64,000 nucleotides of DNA from Nepenthes gracilis (lineage: Eukaryota; Streptophyta; Magnoliopsida; Caryophyllales; Nepenthaceae): the NCBI GenBank assembly GCA_033239525.1, contig BSYO01000022.1:9939947-10003946 (forward strand), in the 5' to 3' direction. Positions 21,520-33,278 of this stretch are shown here, in pieces. Position numbers and translations under genes: made by a program. The notes beneath the pieces were generated by a model that saw only the letters and a program-made list of their open reading frames with translations, was not told the DNA's origin and ran no database searches. Numbering within the stretch: the stretch's first letter is position 1; every line of letters starts with the position of its first letter.

Positions 21520-22348
21520 TGATGAGCCTATTCCATTCGACCCGTAACCCATCACCGATCGCCCGACCACTCTCCCTTCATTCTCTAGGGCGGCGGCATT
21601 AACCGTCTGCGCCTGTACATTGGGCCCAAAACGGCTCTTCTACAATAATGAGCCTGGCTCACTCAGACCCAAAGCCCATCTCGGAGGCTAACGACGGACA
21701 CCTTTCATAAGGGCGGCTATCCGCACTTTGCACATTAAAGAAGCCTCTTAATGGTAGGCCCAAATCCAACCACGATCCTCTATATTTCATTTTGGTATAC
21801 ACTGTATATTTCAAAGAAGAAAAGCGCCGGATCTTCCCATTCTCCAACGGTAAATCGAGGAGGAAAGAAACCAACTTGAAAAGTGGTTGGCCGCCTATAA
21901 TCCTCCATTGGACAAATAAGCCTCCAAAAGGAAGGCGCCAAGGATGGATCACAAGGACGATCACTCCTTCCAAAGGAGGAGGATCGCCATCTTTGCCATA
22001 AAAAAGGCTCTCATTCAGGTTCTCATTCAGACTGAAAAACCCTAAGTGCTCTGAGAAACAAGCTCTGGTTCCCGGAAGCTAAACTCCCAAAACACAATTA
22101 AACTCTAAGGCAACGAACGAGTCCCGAGGGCCGTTCTCTACCTTCCCACCATCCAAATACGAAAATAATCTCTCGAATCCGGAACAAGACACTCTCTTCC
22201 CCTCTCCCATTTTCTCTACTTTCTCAACTAATTAGTTTTTTTCATCCCGCCTAACGCCGACCTCTTGTTCGCTTTTAGTGGTGTGCGGGATTTATGAATG
22301 GAGCTTCAAACCATCCGGGAGAATCTAAACGGATCTAGGTACACATCA
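21520..22348 (+). repeat. Solo LTR of a Tat-related family, opposite orientation to the 1.2-14.3 kb element
   Basis: The right end reads GGTACACATCA, the reverse complement of the Tat LTR start TGATGTGTACC. A CCTCTTGTTCGCTTTTAGTGG stretch near 22262 matches the reverse complement of the conserved ACAACAAACAAGAGG block. The left end TGATGAGCC corresponds to the other LTR terminus. The interior is diverged, so it is a related family rather than the same copy. The 5 bp outside the ends (AACAA, CATAT) do not match, so it may be a rearranged remnant. Confidence 0.65.
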
Positions 22349-22624
22349 CATATACATACATGCATACATATATATACATACACATATATATATATATGAC
22401 AAAATAATATCCTTTTACTTAAATAATGGTAAAATCGTCATTACGATAAATTTTTACCTTATTCCTCACACTACTATACAAATCAAATAATTGAATACTT
22501 ATTCTCACATTATTCTACTTTAATAACTAAATATGGGATTAACAATTCCTACTCTATTTCCTGAAAATAATTATTTTATTCTCATATTATTTCATTACAA
22601 CAACGAAACGTAGTGTAAGTATTG

Positions 22625-23015
22625 TGTTGAACATATCCACTATCTAGATTATGAATTCTATTAGAACTATTAGAAAATTCATAATTATTTTTTTATTTTA
22701 TTTGCAAGTTGTAACTGTTTTTTATTCTGTTTGTAGGTTAGCTGGGTGTAGGTTAGGATTTTATTCTTTTATAGGTAAATATTTGGTTATTTTTGTTGAG
22801 ATATTTTGTTAGTTTTAGGATATATTATTTTCTTCCTTTATAAATGGGAGTTATTGAGCAATGTGCCGTGTGGAGAATTGTGAAACATTGAATGAGATTG
22901 CAGACTTTCTTTACTCTTCTCTACCTCTGTCTCCGTTTTCATTTTCTTAGATCTTTATTTCCTCTTCTTCTCGATACTCTGTTTGCTTCCTTTCAAACTC
23001 TCAGCATTTTTTACA
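22625..23015 (+). repeat. 5' LTR of a Ty1/Copia element (391 bp)
   Basis: It begins TGTTGAACATATCC, a common Copia LTR start, and ends TTTTTTACA right before a tRNA-Met primer site. Its 3' half matches the partial LTR at 27580-27743. Confidence 0.8.
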
Positions 23016-23026
23016 TGGTATTAGAG
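23016..23026 (+). promoter_or_regulatory. Primer-binding site of the Copia element (TGGTATTAGAG)
   Basis: TGGTATTAGAG begins the base after the LTR end. It differs by one base from TGGTATCAGAG, the site complementary to the initiator tRNA-Met 3' end that most plant Copia elements use. Confidence 0.85.
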
Positions 23027-23090
23027 AATGGAGTAGCAACAAAATACTCCAGAAATTGCTTCAAACACACAAAACCCAAATCTCACCCCC

Positions 23091-26000
23091 ATGCAAGACC
23101 TCTTGCAATTACAAAATCTCATAAATCCAACAAATCCTTTCAGGCTGGAAGTCGGTGACAATCCTACAGTTACTTTGGTCACCAACTTACTCACTGTGGA
23201 CAACTATTCAACCTGGTCCAGAGCCATACGTAGAGCTTTGAGGGTGAAAAATAAACTTCAGTTTATTAAAAGTACCACTCCCAAACTGATTGACTCCAGG
23301 AACTCTCTTTTTGAAGCTTGGGGATGTTGTAACGATATGGTTGTTTCTTAAATTCAAAACTCAATCAATCCCTCCATCAAATCTAGTATCGTTTTTGTGG
23401 ATGATGTCTCTAAGATCTTGCTAGAGTTGCGTGACCGTTTTACTCAAAAAAATGGGCCATGTATCTTTCAGCTTAAAAAGTCTTTAGCGGGTCTTCTACA
23501 AGAACAAAATCTGATGAGTGTTTATTATGGTAAGCTAAAAACTCTTTGGGATGAACTCCTAATCTATGACCCTCTCCCGAACTATGAATGTGGTAAAATA
23601 AAATTGCTCGTTGATCGATACCAAAGAGACTGTGTCATACAAATTTTGATGGGTTTGAGTGATTAATATACTAATGTTCGAGACTAAATTATGCTAATGG
23701 ATTCCCTTCCGTCTGTTAACAAAGTATTTTCTATTATTCAACAATAAAAAGGCAACATCAAATGTTATCTATTATTCATCCTTCAAACACGGTTGCCTTG
23801 ACAGTTAAAAGAGTTCGTAATAACTCAAAAAATATTGTGAAAATAACCCATTTTCAAAAGAATGATAAGCCATCCTATGTTTATTTTTGTATTCTAGGAT
23901 ATATTTTACAATAATGTTTCAAAGTTAAAAATGTTGAAATACCTGTATGTTCCCATTACAATAAACTTGGACATGTCATTGATAAATGTTATTAGCTTCA
24001 TGGATTTCCTCTCAATTACAAATTATATGGCAAAACTGGGACTGTAGTTTCTTCTGCCAATCAATCGAGCTTTACAACCAATTTTGACAGAGAGGTAAGT
24101 GAGGATGACAAGATTGCTTTGACTAAAGTTTAGCTCAAACAGATTATGGATTTACTTCAATCAAAAGATTCTTCCATTTTTTCTCAAATGGCAAAACAAA
24201 CTCAATCCACCTTTGATTCTATTGGCGAACAACCAAAAATAGCCAACATGATTGGTACTTTGTTTTGTTTATCTTCTTCTTCTCATAAATGTTATGATAA
24301 TAAAAAACTTATTTGGATTCTGGATGATGGAATTACAAATTATATGATCTATGACTCATTTTTATATACTCACCAGAAAGTCCAAAGTTGTTGTTCTGTA
24401 AAACTTCCGGATGGAAGTAGAGCTCCAATTTCTCATATTGGAACTATCAAACTCACAAACAGAATAATTCTACAAAATGTCCTGTGTGTTTATTCTTTTA
24501 CTATTAATCTGATTTTTGCCAAATGCCTCACTGATACTCTTGATTGTTGTTTATTTTTCTTCTCTAATTTTTATCTTATTGAGGACTTTGCCTCCTGGAC
24601 AACGATTAAGATGAGTAAAAAGAAAAGTGGTTTATATCATCTGATGACAAATGAAGTACCTTCAAATACTTTGGTTACCTTTCTTACTAAATTTTCTAGT
24701 CAAAGTACAAAGCATTCTGTCAACTCTGTTTTATTTTCAATAGATATTAAATATTGCCGGTTAGGATACATATCACATTTTAGGCTTAAGATGATTGATG
24801 ATTCTCTTGTAAAAGGAGTACTACATTCTATTAATGATAGTCCCTATTCTATTTGCCACAAGATTAAGTAACGTTGTCTTTCTTTTTTTTTCAGCATTCA
24901 TAGGTCACATAACTTGTTTGATATAATTCATTGTGATCTATGGGAACCTTTTTTTTTGAGATATCTTATGATGGTTATAAATATTTCTTGATTATTGTTG
25001 ATGATTTTTTTAGAAGTATGTAAATTTATCTCCTAAAATAAAAATTTGACATTAAATTATGTTTAGAAGCTTTTTATACGCTTATTGAAATGCAATTTAG
25101 TATTAAAATCAAAATTATAAGAAGTGACAATGGATCTGAATTTTGTATGACAGATTTTTACAGCAAAAAAGGTGTTATTCATTAACGGAGTTGTGTAAAA
25201 ATACTATAATAAAATAGTATTGTAGAACGTAAACACTAACATTTGTTAAATGTTACTAGAGTCATTAGATTTCAATCAGGGACTTTCTCTAAAATTTTAA
25301 AGTGATTATATTCTTATCGCTGTATACCTTATAAATAAAATTTTAACTCCATTATTGAAAAATAAAACTCCATATGAAATCCTTTTTAGAATGAAACCAA
25401 ATCATGAGAGTTTGAAAATATTTAGTTGTTTATATTTTGTTTCCACTATTTCTAATGGGCAAAAGAAATTAGACTCTAAAAGTAAAAAATACATTTTTCT
25501 AGGTTATCCATTTGGAATTGAAAGTTATAAACTATTTGATTTGTATAGTCATAATATATTTTATTCCAGGGACATCATTTTTCATGAGAATATATTTTCT
25601 TTTCCAAAAATCAAAACCGAAATTATTTCATGTGCCCCATCTAATGAGTTGCCTTCTGTTATTAGTGATGGTTGTTATCTTCACACTCAGCAATCCCCTC
25701 CATCTGTTCATGAATTTCCTATAAATCCTAGCATAGAATACACTCAAATGGAGCTCAACCCACAGTTGAAATTAAAAAGAATGAGGAGCTCCTAACTAGT
25801 CCTGTTCACGACCAGCCTGATGATTAGGATAGCAGTAACTAGCAGCCAGATATTACCACTGATTTCACCAACAAAACACAATTTCCAACATCCAATGAGA
25901 CACTTGTTCGCTGAATCACCAGAATCAAAAGGGCTCCTTAATATTTGAAAGATTTTCATTGTCATCAGGCATTTCAGACTTCACTTGCTCCGTTAGTTGT

Positions 26001-27590
26001 CCAAATCCCTCTAGGTAAACCACATCCCCTCACAAATTCTATATCATAACAAAAATTATCTCTTGCTTTTAATTTTTCTCATCCTCCATTACTTCTCAAA
26101 TTGAATTACAAGCATATGCCCAAACTATTTATGATCCCAATTGGTGCAAAGCTATAGAAAATAAGATGAATGCTTTACAACTCAATAAAACTTTGGTCAT
26201 TATTGATTTACCTCATGGAAAGAAAGCTGTTAGATGTCAATATGTTTTTAAATTAAAATTTAATAGTGATGGGAGTATTGAAAGATATAAATGCAAACTA
26301 GTGGTAAAAGGATATATGCAACAATAAGGCATAGATTATCATAAAATTTTTTCTCCAGTTACTAATCTTGTTATTGTGCGATGTCTCTTAGCTGTGGCAA
26401 CTATTAAAAGATGGTATTTATATCATTTTGATATTTATAATGTCTTTATACATAGAGTTTTGGATGAGAAAATTTACATAAAAAAGTCTCCTGGCTATAC
26501 CAAAAAGAAACCTCATCAGGTATGTAAGTTGTTTAAAAGTATATGTGGTCTTAAGTAAGCTTATAGATAGTGGTATCCTAAACTTTCTACCTTTTTTATT
26601 GCCTTTGGTTTTATTCAATTCAAGGCTGATTATAGCTTGTTCACTAGACAAGATGATAAATCTTTTACTATTATTCTCGTATACGTTGATGACATCATTT
26701 TGATAAGTAGTTGTTTGGATTCAATTGCTTCAATCAAATCTTTTCTCAATCAAACATTCAAGATTAAAGATATTGGTGTTCTGCAATATTTTCTTGGCAT
26801 AAAAGTGGCTCGATCATCCAAAGGTATACACAGTTGTCAAAGGAAATATACTCTTGATATTTTGGTTGATTTTGGATCAAGGGTTCCAAGCCTCTTAAAC
26901 TCCCCATGAATCAAAATTTGAAACTAAGAAGACCGGACTTATTTTGTAGGATCTAAATATATATAGATGATTAATTGGAAGACTTCTTTATCTGACTGTG
27001 ACAAGACCAAATATATGTTATGCAATACAGATTTTAAGTCAATTTATCAATTAATCAACTTCTCGTCATATAAATGTAACTTATCAAGTTTTGCAATATC
27101 TGAAATTGAATCTAGGACAATGAATATTATTTTCTTCCAATTCTAGCATACAGCTTTGAGCTTTTTGAGATGTAGATTGGGCTTCCTATCCAGACATTCG
27201 AATGCCTATAACTAGCTATTGTATTTTTATTTGAGATTCTCTTATTTTCTAAAAATATAAGAAATAGTTAGTTGTCTTTCTGTATTCAGTAGAAGTAGAA
27301 TATCATGTAATGGCAACAATTTCTTGTGAATTATCTTGGTTATATTATATTTTGAATGATTTATAGGTTTCACATCCAACTATAGCATATCTCTATTGTG
27401 ACAACCAAGCCACCATCCACATTGCCGCAAACCCCGTGTTTTATGAACACACCAAGCATATCGAAGTGAACTATCGTCTAATCCAGGATAAGATTCAAGA
27501 AGAAAGTATTTGTATTTATTATGTGACGACCCGTGACCAGCTAGCGGATATATTCACCAAAATTTTACCGTCATATCTATTATTCTGTTT
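23091..27590 (+). pseudogene. Copia gag-pol polyprotein remnant
   Basis: Gag starts at about 23091 (MQDLLQLQNLINP) with the LTR-Copia gag pattern DNYSTWSRAIRRALRVKNK. A zinc knuckle (CSHYNKLGHVIDKC) lies near 23955. The protease site reads WILDDGITNYM (near 24315), where D-S-G is expected, so the motif is altered. Pre-integrase and integrase sequence (24.7-25.4 kb) is badly eroded. RT runs from about 26130 with KLVVKGYMQQ, FDIYNVFIHRVLDEKIYI and the catalytic VYVDDIILIS (26680). RNase H near 27390-27560 shows YCDNQATIHIAANPVFYEHTKHI and DQLADIFTK. More than ten in-frame stops make it non-functional. Confidence 0.9.
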
Positions 27591-27743
27591 GCAGGCTAGT
27601 TGGTTGTAGGCTAGGATTTTGTTCTTTTATAGATGGATATTTAGTTATTTTTGTTGAGATATTTTTGTTAGTTTTAGGATATATTATTTTCTTCCTTCAT
27701 AAAAGGGAGTTATTGAGCAGTGTGCCGTGTGGAGAATTGTGAA
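27580..27743 (+). repeat. Partial 3' LTR of the Copia element
   Basis: TTATTCTGTTTG to GTGGAGAATTGTGAA matches the middle of the 5' LTR. The pol frame runs straight into it, so the LTR's first part and the polypurine tract are deleted. Its end is also cut off. Confidence 0.8.
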
Positions 27744-28159
27744 CAAACCCTCATCATTTCTTACAAGAACAAGACTCAAAATTGTGAGACGGTAAAAGAA
27801 AATATTGATAAATTTACCTTATTTAATAAGTATAAGTCACATATATATTTTAAAATGGATATATGAAATGAGTTGATAGAGACAAAATGAGACGCCCATA
27901 AATTTTCTATTTTTCTTTTACTTTTAAGTGATAAATTTGAGATATGAAAGGTTATATATATATATATGTAAGCCTTTAAATTGATTAAAAATAGACTTGC
28001 AAAGATATTTTAGTGGCTACGTTAATTTTTTATTGTCATAATTTTACTTAATATTATACCCACCATTAAAATCTGTATAATATGAAATTTCACCCAAAAA
28101 AAAAAAACAAATTAGTATTAAATCAAATAAATAAATTTACACAATTTTACTCAACCGTA
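27744..28159. other. AT-rich DNA without a gene
   Basis: Nothing recognisable. There are an AT repeat near 27954-27967 and an A-run near 28097-28107. Confidence 0.5.
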
Positions 28160-28935
28160 ATTTGTACTTAATATTATACCCACGATTCATCGTCCGTCTC
28201 CGGTCACGTTTCCCCGTGCTTGCTCCATCAGTGTATTGTCATCCAGACTCTCGTTCTCCAGTTCTCCATTGTCTTGTTGCGATTCTGCGATTCGCCGGTC
28301 TTTTTATCCTTATTTGGTGTGTTGTTCGCTTATGGGGTTTCCTTTTACCCTACGATGTTGTTTTTTTTTTTTTTGTAATTTTTATTGTGCTTACGCTTCG
28401 CCAATTTGGGATTTTCAATTTTTGTGCTAGGTTTTGTGGAATTGTTGATCTGGGTCTGGGGACTTGGTTTTCATGATAAACTTTTAAGATGTTTTGGCTT
28501 GTCCACTGCCTCTTCAGTGAGTTTAGCACCTCTATCTTCAGATCCGTTTGTTATTTGTTTTTAGTAATTGCTTTCACGTTTTCATTATTATTTCTTTTAG
28601 CTGGATTCCTTGTATGCTTGTTGTTTTATTGCCCCATTGATTGGATTTATCCATTGGGTTTGTTGTGATCAGTGGATTTCTACTGCTCGCGTGTGCATTC
28701 GTTGTACTTCTCAGTGAGAGATTATCTTCTGAATTTCTGATGTGAGTGCGATTATGAACCACGTGCAATTTTGCCATCTTGTTATCAGTGTAATATGAAT
28801 GAGCTATTGCTGTTGTTTGTATAGTGCTGCACATTGTCACCGTGACTTAGGGTTGCAAAGTCCACTAGTATTAATGCAGTTCTGGTTTTGCAACTGCTGC
28901 TCTCTTCCAAGATGGCATCAAACTACCCAAGGAAG
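28160..28935 (+). other. Candidate 5' end of a host gene: CT-rich leader and a small start-codon exon
   Basis: The DNA changes from AT-rich to a CT-rich leader-like stretch (28160-28350, TCGTCCGTCTCCGGTCACG and TTCGCCGGTC). Downstream, ATG 28912 begins a short open exon encoding MASNYPRK that ends at 28935 in AAG followed by GTAAGG, a strong donor. A good acceptor (TTAATGCAG) lies at 28879. I do not recognise the protein. This is inference from splice-like signals; it could pair with the terminal exon near 54.9-55.0 kb. Confidence 0.35.
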
Positions 28936-30289
28936 GTAAGGAAAATAAAATTCAAAACACATCGGAAAACACTTCTAAAATACAAACAATATAACCTGCA
29001 TGGGTTAGTATGGTTAGTAAGGGCAACGTGGGGTAATGCGGTTGGGTCCGTGGTTGTGAGTTCAATTTGTTTTGCTAGGCGTCGGATCATACCTGGTGTT
29101 TTGTTTTTTTTTGGCTGGTGGGGTCATGCACCCAAAGTTTAGCCTGAACCTACGAAATGGGAGTGTGGATTCTTTGTTACACAAAAATACAAACATTAAA
29201 CTTTTAGCTTATTGTAAATTCTATCAAATCAGAAGAGGAGGATAAAGACTGCCCTAAACTCATAAGTCTAGCACCTTGATCTATGAAGAAGATTGTTGGA
29301 TTGAGTCATTCCCTTGTAACTTTTACAGTAATTTTACATATGATTTTTTCAGTTTTGGAACTGTCAGGCATTTTCGTGTGGCATTTGTGCCAAGTTCATT
29401 TGAACAACACTGTTTGTTGGAGGTTCATTCGAACGAAGGCTGTTTCCAGCAAGTCTGCATCAGGCATGCATGAAGGGCGTTCATGCATGGCCTGTATTGT
29501 TTTTCATGCAAGAGGTGCCCATGAAGACCACTCATGTGCGACTTGTACTGTTTTTTGTGTATGATGCGTGTATGAAAGGCACACGTGCGGCGATATTGAT
29601 ATAAAATGCTCTATTCGTTTTTAGGGCATTTATTGTATGATTCTGAGACACACTTTTGATGGCAACTCCAAAGAGATAGAGAGAAGAAGAATAAGGAGAG
29701 CATTATTGCCAACCGTTTGGGACCCGAATGTTGTTTTGACTTTCATCATCCTTGGTTACATTGTTCTGTTTATTGTTTTGGATATTTTACTGGTGTTTCT
29801 CATCTGATTCTCATTTGTTATTGTGTTTGCCTTGGTGTTCCAATGTTGTGGTGAAACCAAAGAGTGTTGTTGGGGTTTGTGTAACTGTTCTCACAATCTT
29901 AGTGGATTTTATAACGACTAAAAGTTCCGTGGTTTTACCCTTTCCATTTATAGGGTATTTCCACATAAATTTGTATGTCTTACTTTTACTTGTTATTGTG
30001 GTTGTTGTGATTGCTTGTTAATTTTCATACGTCTCCTCAGGGGTTCAATAAATGGGCTTGGTTTTTGATCTGCGTAGAGATTCATTATCGGCTTGATTGA
30101 GAAGCTTTGTGTCCCAGGCCTGACAAAGCATTCTGCTTCGCGTTTGTCCTTGCTTGTTTTGCTAGTGAAGTAAATTGCTGTGATTAGCATTATAAGAAGC
30201 AGGAATCTTGGACTTCCAGTATCCCCATTTCTAGGAAAGACTCACATACTGTGAAAAGATCTTCCATTTTTTTTTCTGGACAAATGTCC
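28936..30289. other. Intron-like or intergenic DNA, no gene recognised
   Basis: The possible frames here (for example 29276-29564) have no family resemblance. Around 29450-29580 a GCATG/CATGCA-rich stretch repeats short words (ATGAAGGGCG, CATGCAAGAGG). Confidence 0.4.
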
Positions 30290-30416
30290 ATGAAGTTGCA
30301 AAAGGAATATATCTTTTGGCTTTGGTCTTCCTTATCAGAACCTTTGCCAAACCAAAAGCTCCTCAAGTTCTGCAGCTGATTGAATCAGAACCAAACCTAG
30401 CTGCTCAAGTTGCTAG
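30290..30416 (+). other. Exon-like stretch ending in a strong splice donor
   Basis: The plus strand is open and reads ALVFLIRTFAKPKAPQVL followed by ESEPNLAAQVA. It ends at GCTAG followed by GTAAGG, an excellent donor. Codon use looks more gene-like than the surroundings. I do not recognise the protein, and the acceptor is uncertain. It may belong to the same host gene as the exons at 28.9 and 54.9 kb, or be a captured exon in a repeat. Confidence 0.35.
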
Positions 30417-30999
30417 GTAAGGTGAGGAACAGCCTTTGAATTTTATTACCATGAAACATCTATTTGTGGAATGAATACCCTCAACTGTTTGTTTCATGGA
30501 ATCTTCACCAAGCTGCCTCCCAACTAGGGAAAGAAACTCTAAAGAGAGCCTTGTATTTCCAACCAGCTTGTATTGGAAACAAGAACTTTTCCTGCAGGTA
30601 ACATCTGTCTATATAAAGAGGATACAGAAAACAGAACACTTATTTGAGCTTCTTAACCACAGAATTAGGTGGTCTTGGCTGCATCTCTCCTATTCCCATA
30701 GGAAATTAGGAGAGAAGATGCAGCTGCCCCTGCAGATTTTCAATGTATGCCATAGGTGCAACCTCAGACAAGATCTTCAAAGAAAATGTTAGTGGCTACA
30801 ATAGCTTTTCAATATCTGAAGGTAGATTGAAAATAGTTACGTATATGTCCTTCAAAGGCCCCTCCTCAATCTACTTACCTTACTAACATCTTAGTGAAGT
30901 CCAGAGACTATGGGAAAAACTCAGCTTAACTGCTTGTTCTATTTTTTCCTTATTTTTCCTCACACCATAGCTTAAATAGCACCAATAACCAGCTTCCGG

Positions 31000-31660
31000 A
31001 TACCATATTTTTCAGCTTGAAACCTTCATGTCCACTTTCCCCAAAAAGCATTATTGAGAACTTTAAGATCTTCTTCTCTCAACTGAGCCACTTGCAATAT
31101 CATCTTGTCAATCTTCCCTTCTAAGAAAGTGAAATATGAAGATTCTCCACGTCATCCAAAAGAAAATGCTTCATAAGGCCCTGAAGTTGTCCACCAAAGA
31201 TGGATTAGGAAGAAGAACGTGAAATATGCAGGTAGAGCCGCAAAAGAACCATTGATGGTCTTGATGTGCACAATTGGATAAAATATTACTTCTTCCACAT
31301 GCCGAGCGTCCTTTCAGCTGTAGCAACAACCAGTTCCTGAGTAGGGGCATCTTTATTGTCCAAGTATAAAATAGGGAATTGATCCTACTTGCAACATAAA
31401 ATGATAGCTTACTGATCCCTATCATGGACATCATCAACACAAAGTAATTGTTATTTTGCCAAGTAAACCTTCAACCACTAAAGCCAGCAATATACACCTC
31501 AGATCCATAGTACTGTCATTAGCATAAAAAATAAATTGGCTAGGAGTATGCAATAAATTACCACCTCCTAGCCATTCACCCTTTCCACATATGAGAATCT
31601 GACAAATAGCCATACATGAACAAGTTTTTGGGATAGACTGGCTAAACATTTCAATACTAA
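31000..31660 (-). pseudogene. LINE (non-LTR retrotransposon) ORF2 fragment
   Basis: The minus strand gives broken pieces of a plant LINE reverse transcriptase: SQFIFYANDSTMDLRCIL (position of the F/YADD catalytic box and the helix after it, near 31530), then pieces typical of the C-terminal half (MPLLRNWLLLQLKGRS; in another frame QVAQLREKILKF). At the catalytic box Y-A-N-D replaces the usual F-A-D-D. Stops and frameshifts are many. The fragment lacks both ends of ORF2. Confidence 0.6.
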
Positions 31661-33278
31661 TATGACTACTATAAAAGGAAAAAGCAGCTTTGTTTGCCTA
31701 AGAACCCTGGAAGAGCAGAAAAATCCTCGTGGTTCTCTATTCACAATAATGGAGAAAAAGGAAGTTGAGATACATCACTAATCTAATCAATCCAGTTGGA
31801 GCCACAATCCAGCCTTTTCATCAAATTAAATGTCTACGCTATGTTGGTTGCTGGATAAGCAAGAACTTCATTCATCTGCTAAAAAATAGAAGTTCTGTTT
31901 CTTTTGTGGAAGGAAAAAGGGGACCCATTGTAAGGGCATTTGATATCAGGATGTGGAAGAGGAGAGCAAGTTGAATTGTGAAAGAAATAAGATAAATCCA
32001 ATGGCTCTCTTTCATGACTTGCAAGCACTGTGCCATCATCAATCGATAAACACACAAAAAAATGAATAATATTGTACTTTGTTTTTAGTTTAGTTTTGTT
32101 GTTGTTGGAATAGGTGATATAAGAGTAGTTATGACTTTAAAATGAACTAATACTTAATTTACATCACGGAACGTCTTTTATGGTGGAATCCTTACAGTGG
32201 GTGGAATTTTAATCTGACAAATTTCGGGGGTTTATTTGTAGAAGTGTCATTTTTTTTTTTTTTTTTTGGGGGTGGGGGTTGGGGTTATGCATTGTGCAGT
32301 GAATAGGGTGAATTTAATAATGGTGCAGAGGGATGTATAAGGCATCTGGAATCTATTCTATTCTGTCAAATTCATGAATGCTTTTCAGTTACCTTGAGAT
32401 ATGTGCCTGATGCTCCATGGCCATGCAGGAACATCAGAAAGCATTAACATGTTTATGAGTTCTCGTATCAATGCAGCCACCTCATTGATTTTAGTTGTCT
32501 GTTTACATTAAGATACTTCTAAGTTCGGTTTTGCAGAAGTTTTGCAGAGAGATTACTTTTTGAACTGAACTTGTTTAACCATTTATTATGAATGACTGTT
32601 GCAAGTGGAGACATTCTTGGACAAGGAGAGTTTATACTGGTGGAGCTTGTTGACGTCTTATCAACTCATAGTGCTTCCTTTTTGGACTTCGGGTTTCACT
32701 TTTGATTTTTTTGTTTTCCTTGTAATTATTTTGTCAACCAACAGTGTTATTATTTAGGAAATTTCCTTTTTGCTCATTCAACTGTGACAAATATTTCTTT
32801 TTGATTGGCAAGAAAGTGAATGTATTTTTATACAGAAATGACACCAAGGGTGTCACCCAAGTACAAAATAAGGCCACAACTACCTGAAACTTATAGACAA
32901 GTCTCCCAAATGATATCCATTAGAAATCCAACGCAAAAGGGAAGAAACATTGAACAAATAACTAACCAAAACCAGAAATAAAACAAGAGCACACATCTTT
33001 GCATTTCATTCAAGTCTTTAGGGTTCTCTATCCGTTTTACCACTTTCAACAATCTTACCCTATCTTAAGGGAAGCAGGATTTTGGAGAGCAGTAGTTTAA
33101 GCCAAATTCAGATCCCATCACTTTGATTGGCTCTCTAAACAATGTTGTGGAATTTATGAGGTGGGTTTTTGAAATTTAAGATGGGTCGGGAAGCTTTCTT
33201 CCATTATATGAGTTCTGAAATTTGCAACGTGTGTACTGTTTGTTTTTGGCTGGATAATGGTATGAAGCTCTGTTGTTC
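31661..33278. other. LINE-flanking and intron-like DNA, no gene recognised
   Basis: Around 32800-32960 a TTTCTTTTTGATTGGCAAGA...CACCCAAGTACA stretch resembles common plant retroposon tails. A T/G-rich run lies at 32250-32285. I see nothing else to annotate. Confidence 0.35.

Larger units (their letters stand above)
1134..22620 (+). mobile_element. Degraded PIF/Harbinger DNA transposon, split by three nested LTR insertions
   Basis: A Harbinger-type DDE transposase (15.7-19.2 kb) and a Myb/SANT-like second gene (19.4-20.8 kb) lie on the same strand, which is the usual two-gene content of this superfamily. Removing the Tat element (1224-14304), the solo LTR (16931-19068) and the inverted LTR (21520-22348) leaves about 5.4 kb, a normal size for an autonomous element. 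The ends are uncertain. The left end reads TATTTGGTTGGTGAGAAT near 1139, and the reverse complement of the right end reads CGTTTCGTTGTTGTAAT near 22610, a weak terminal inverted repeat. I could not define a clean 3-bp TAA/TTA target duplication. Element identity is fairly sure; the outer limits are inferred. Confidence 0.55.
22625..27743 (+). mobile_element. Degraded Ty1/Copia LTR retrotransposon
   Basis: The order on the plus strand is LTR, PBS, gag, zinc knuckle, protease, integrase, RT, RNase H, LTR fragment. Integrase before RT defines Copia. The right LTR lacks both its first and last parts, so no target duplication can be tested. Many stops and frameshifts are present. Confidence 0.9.
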
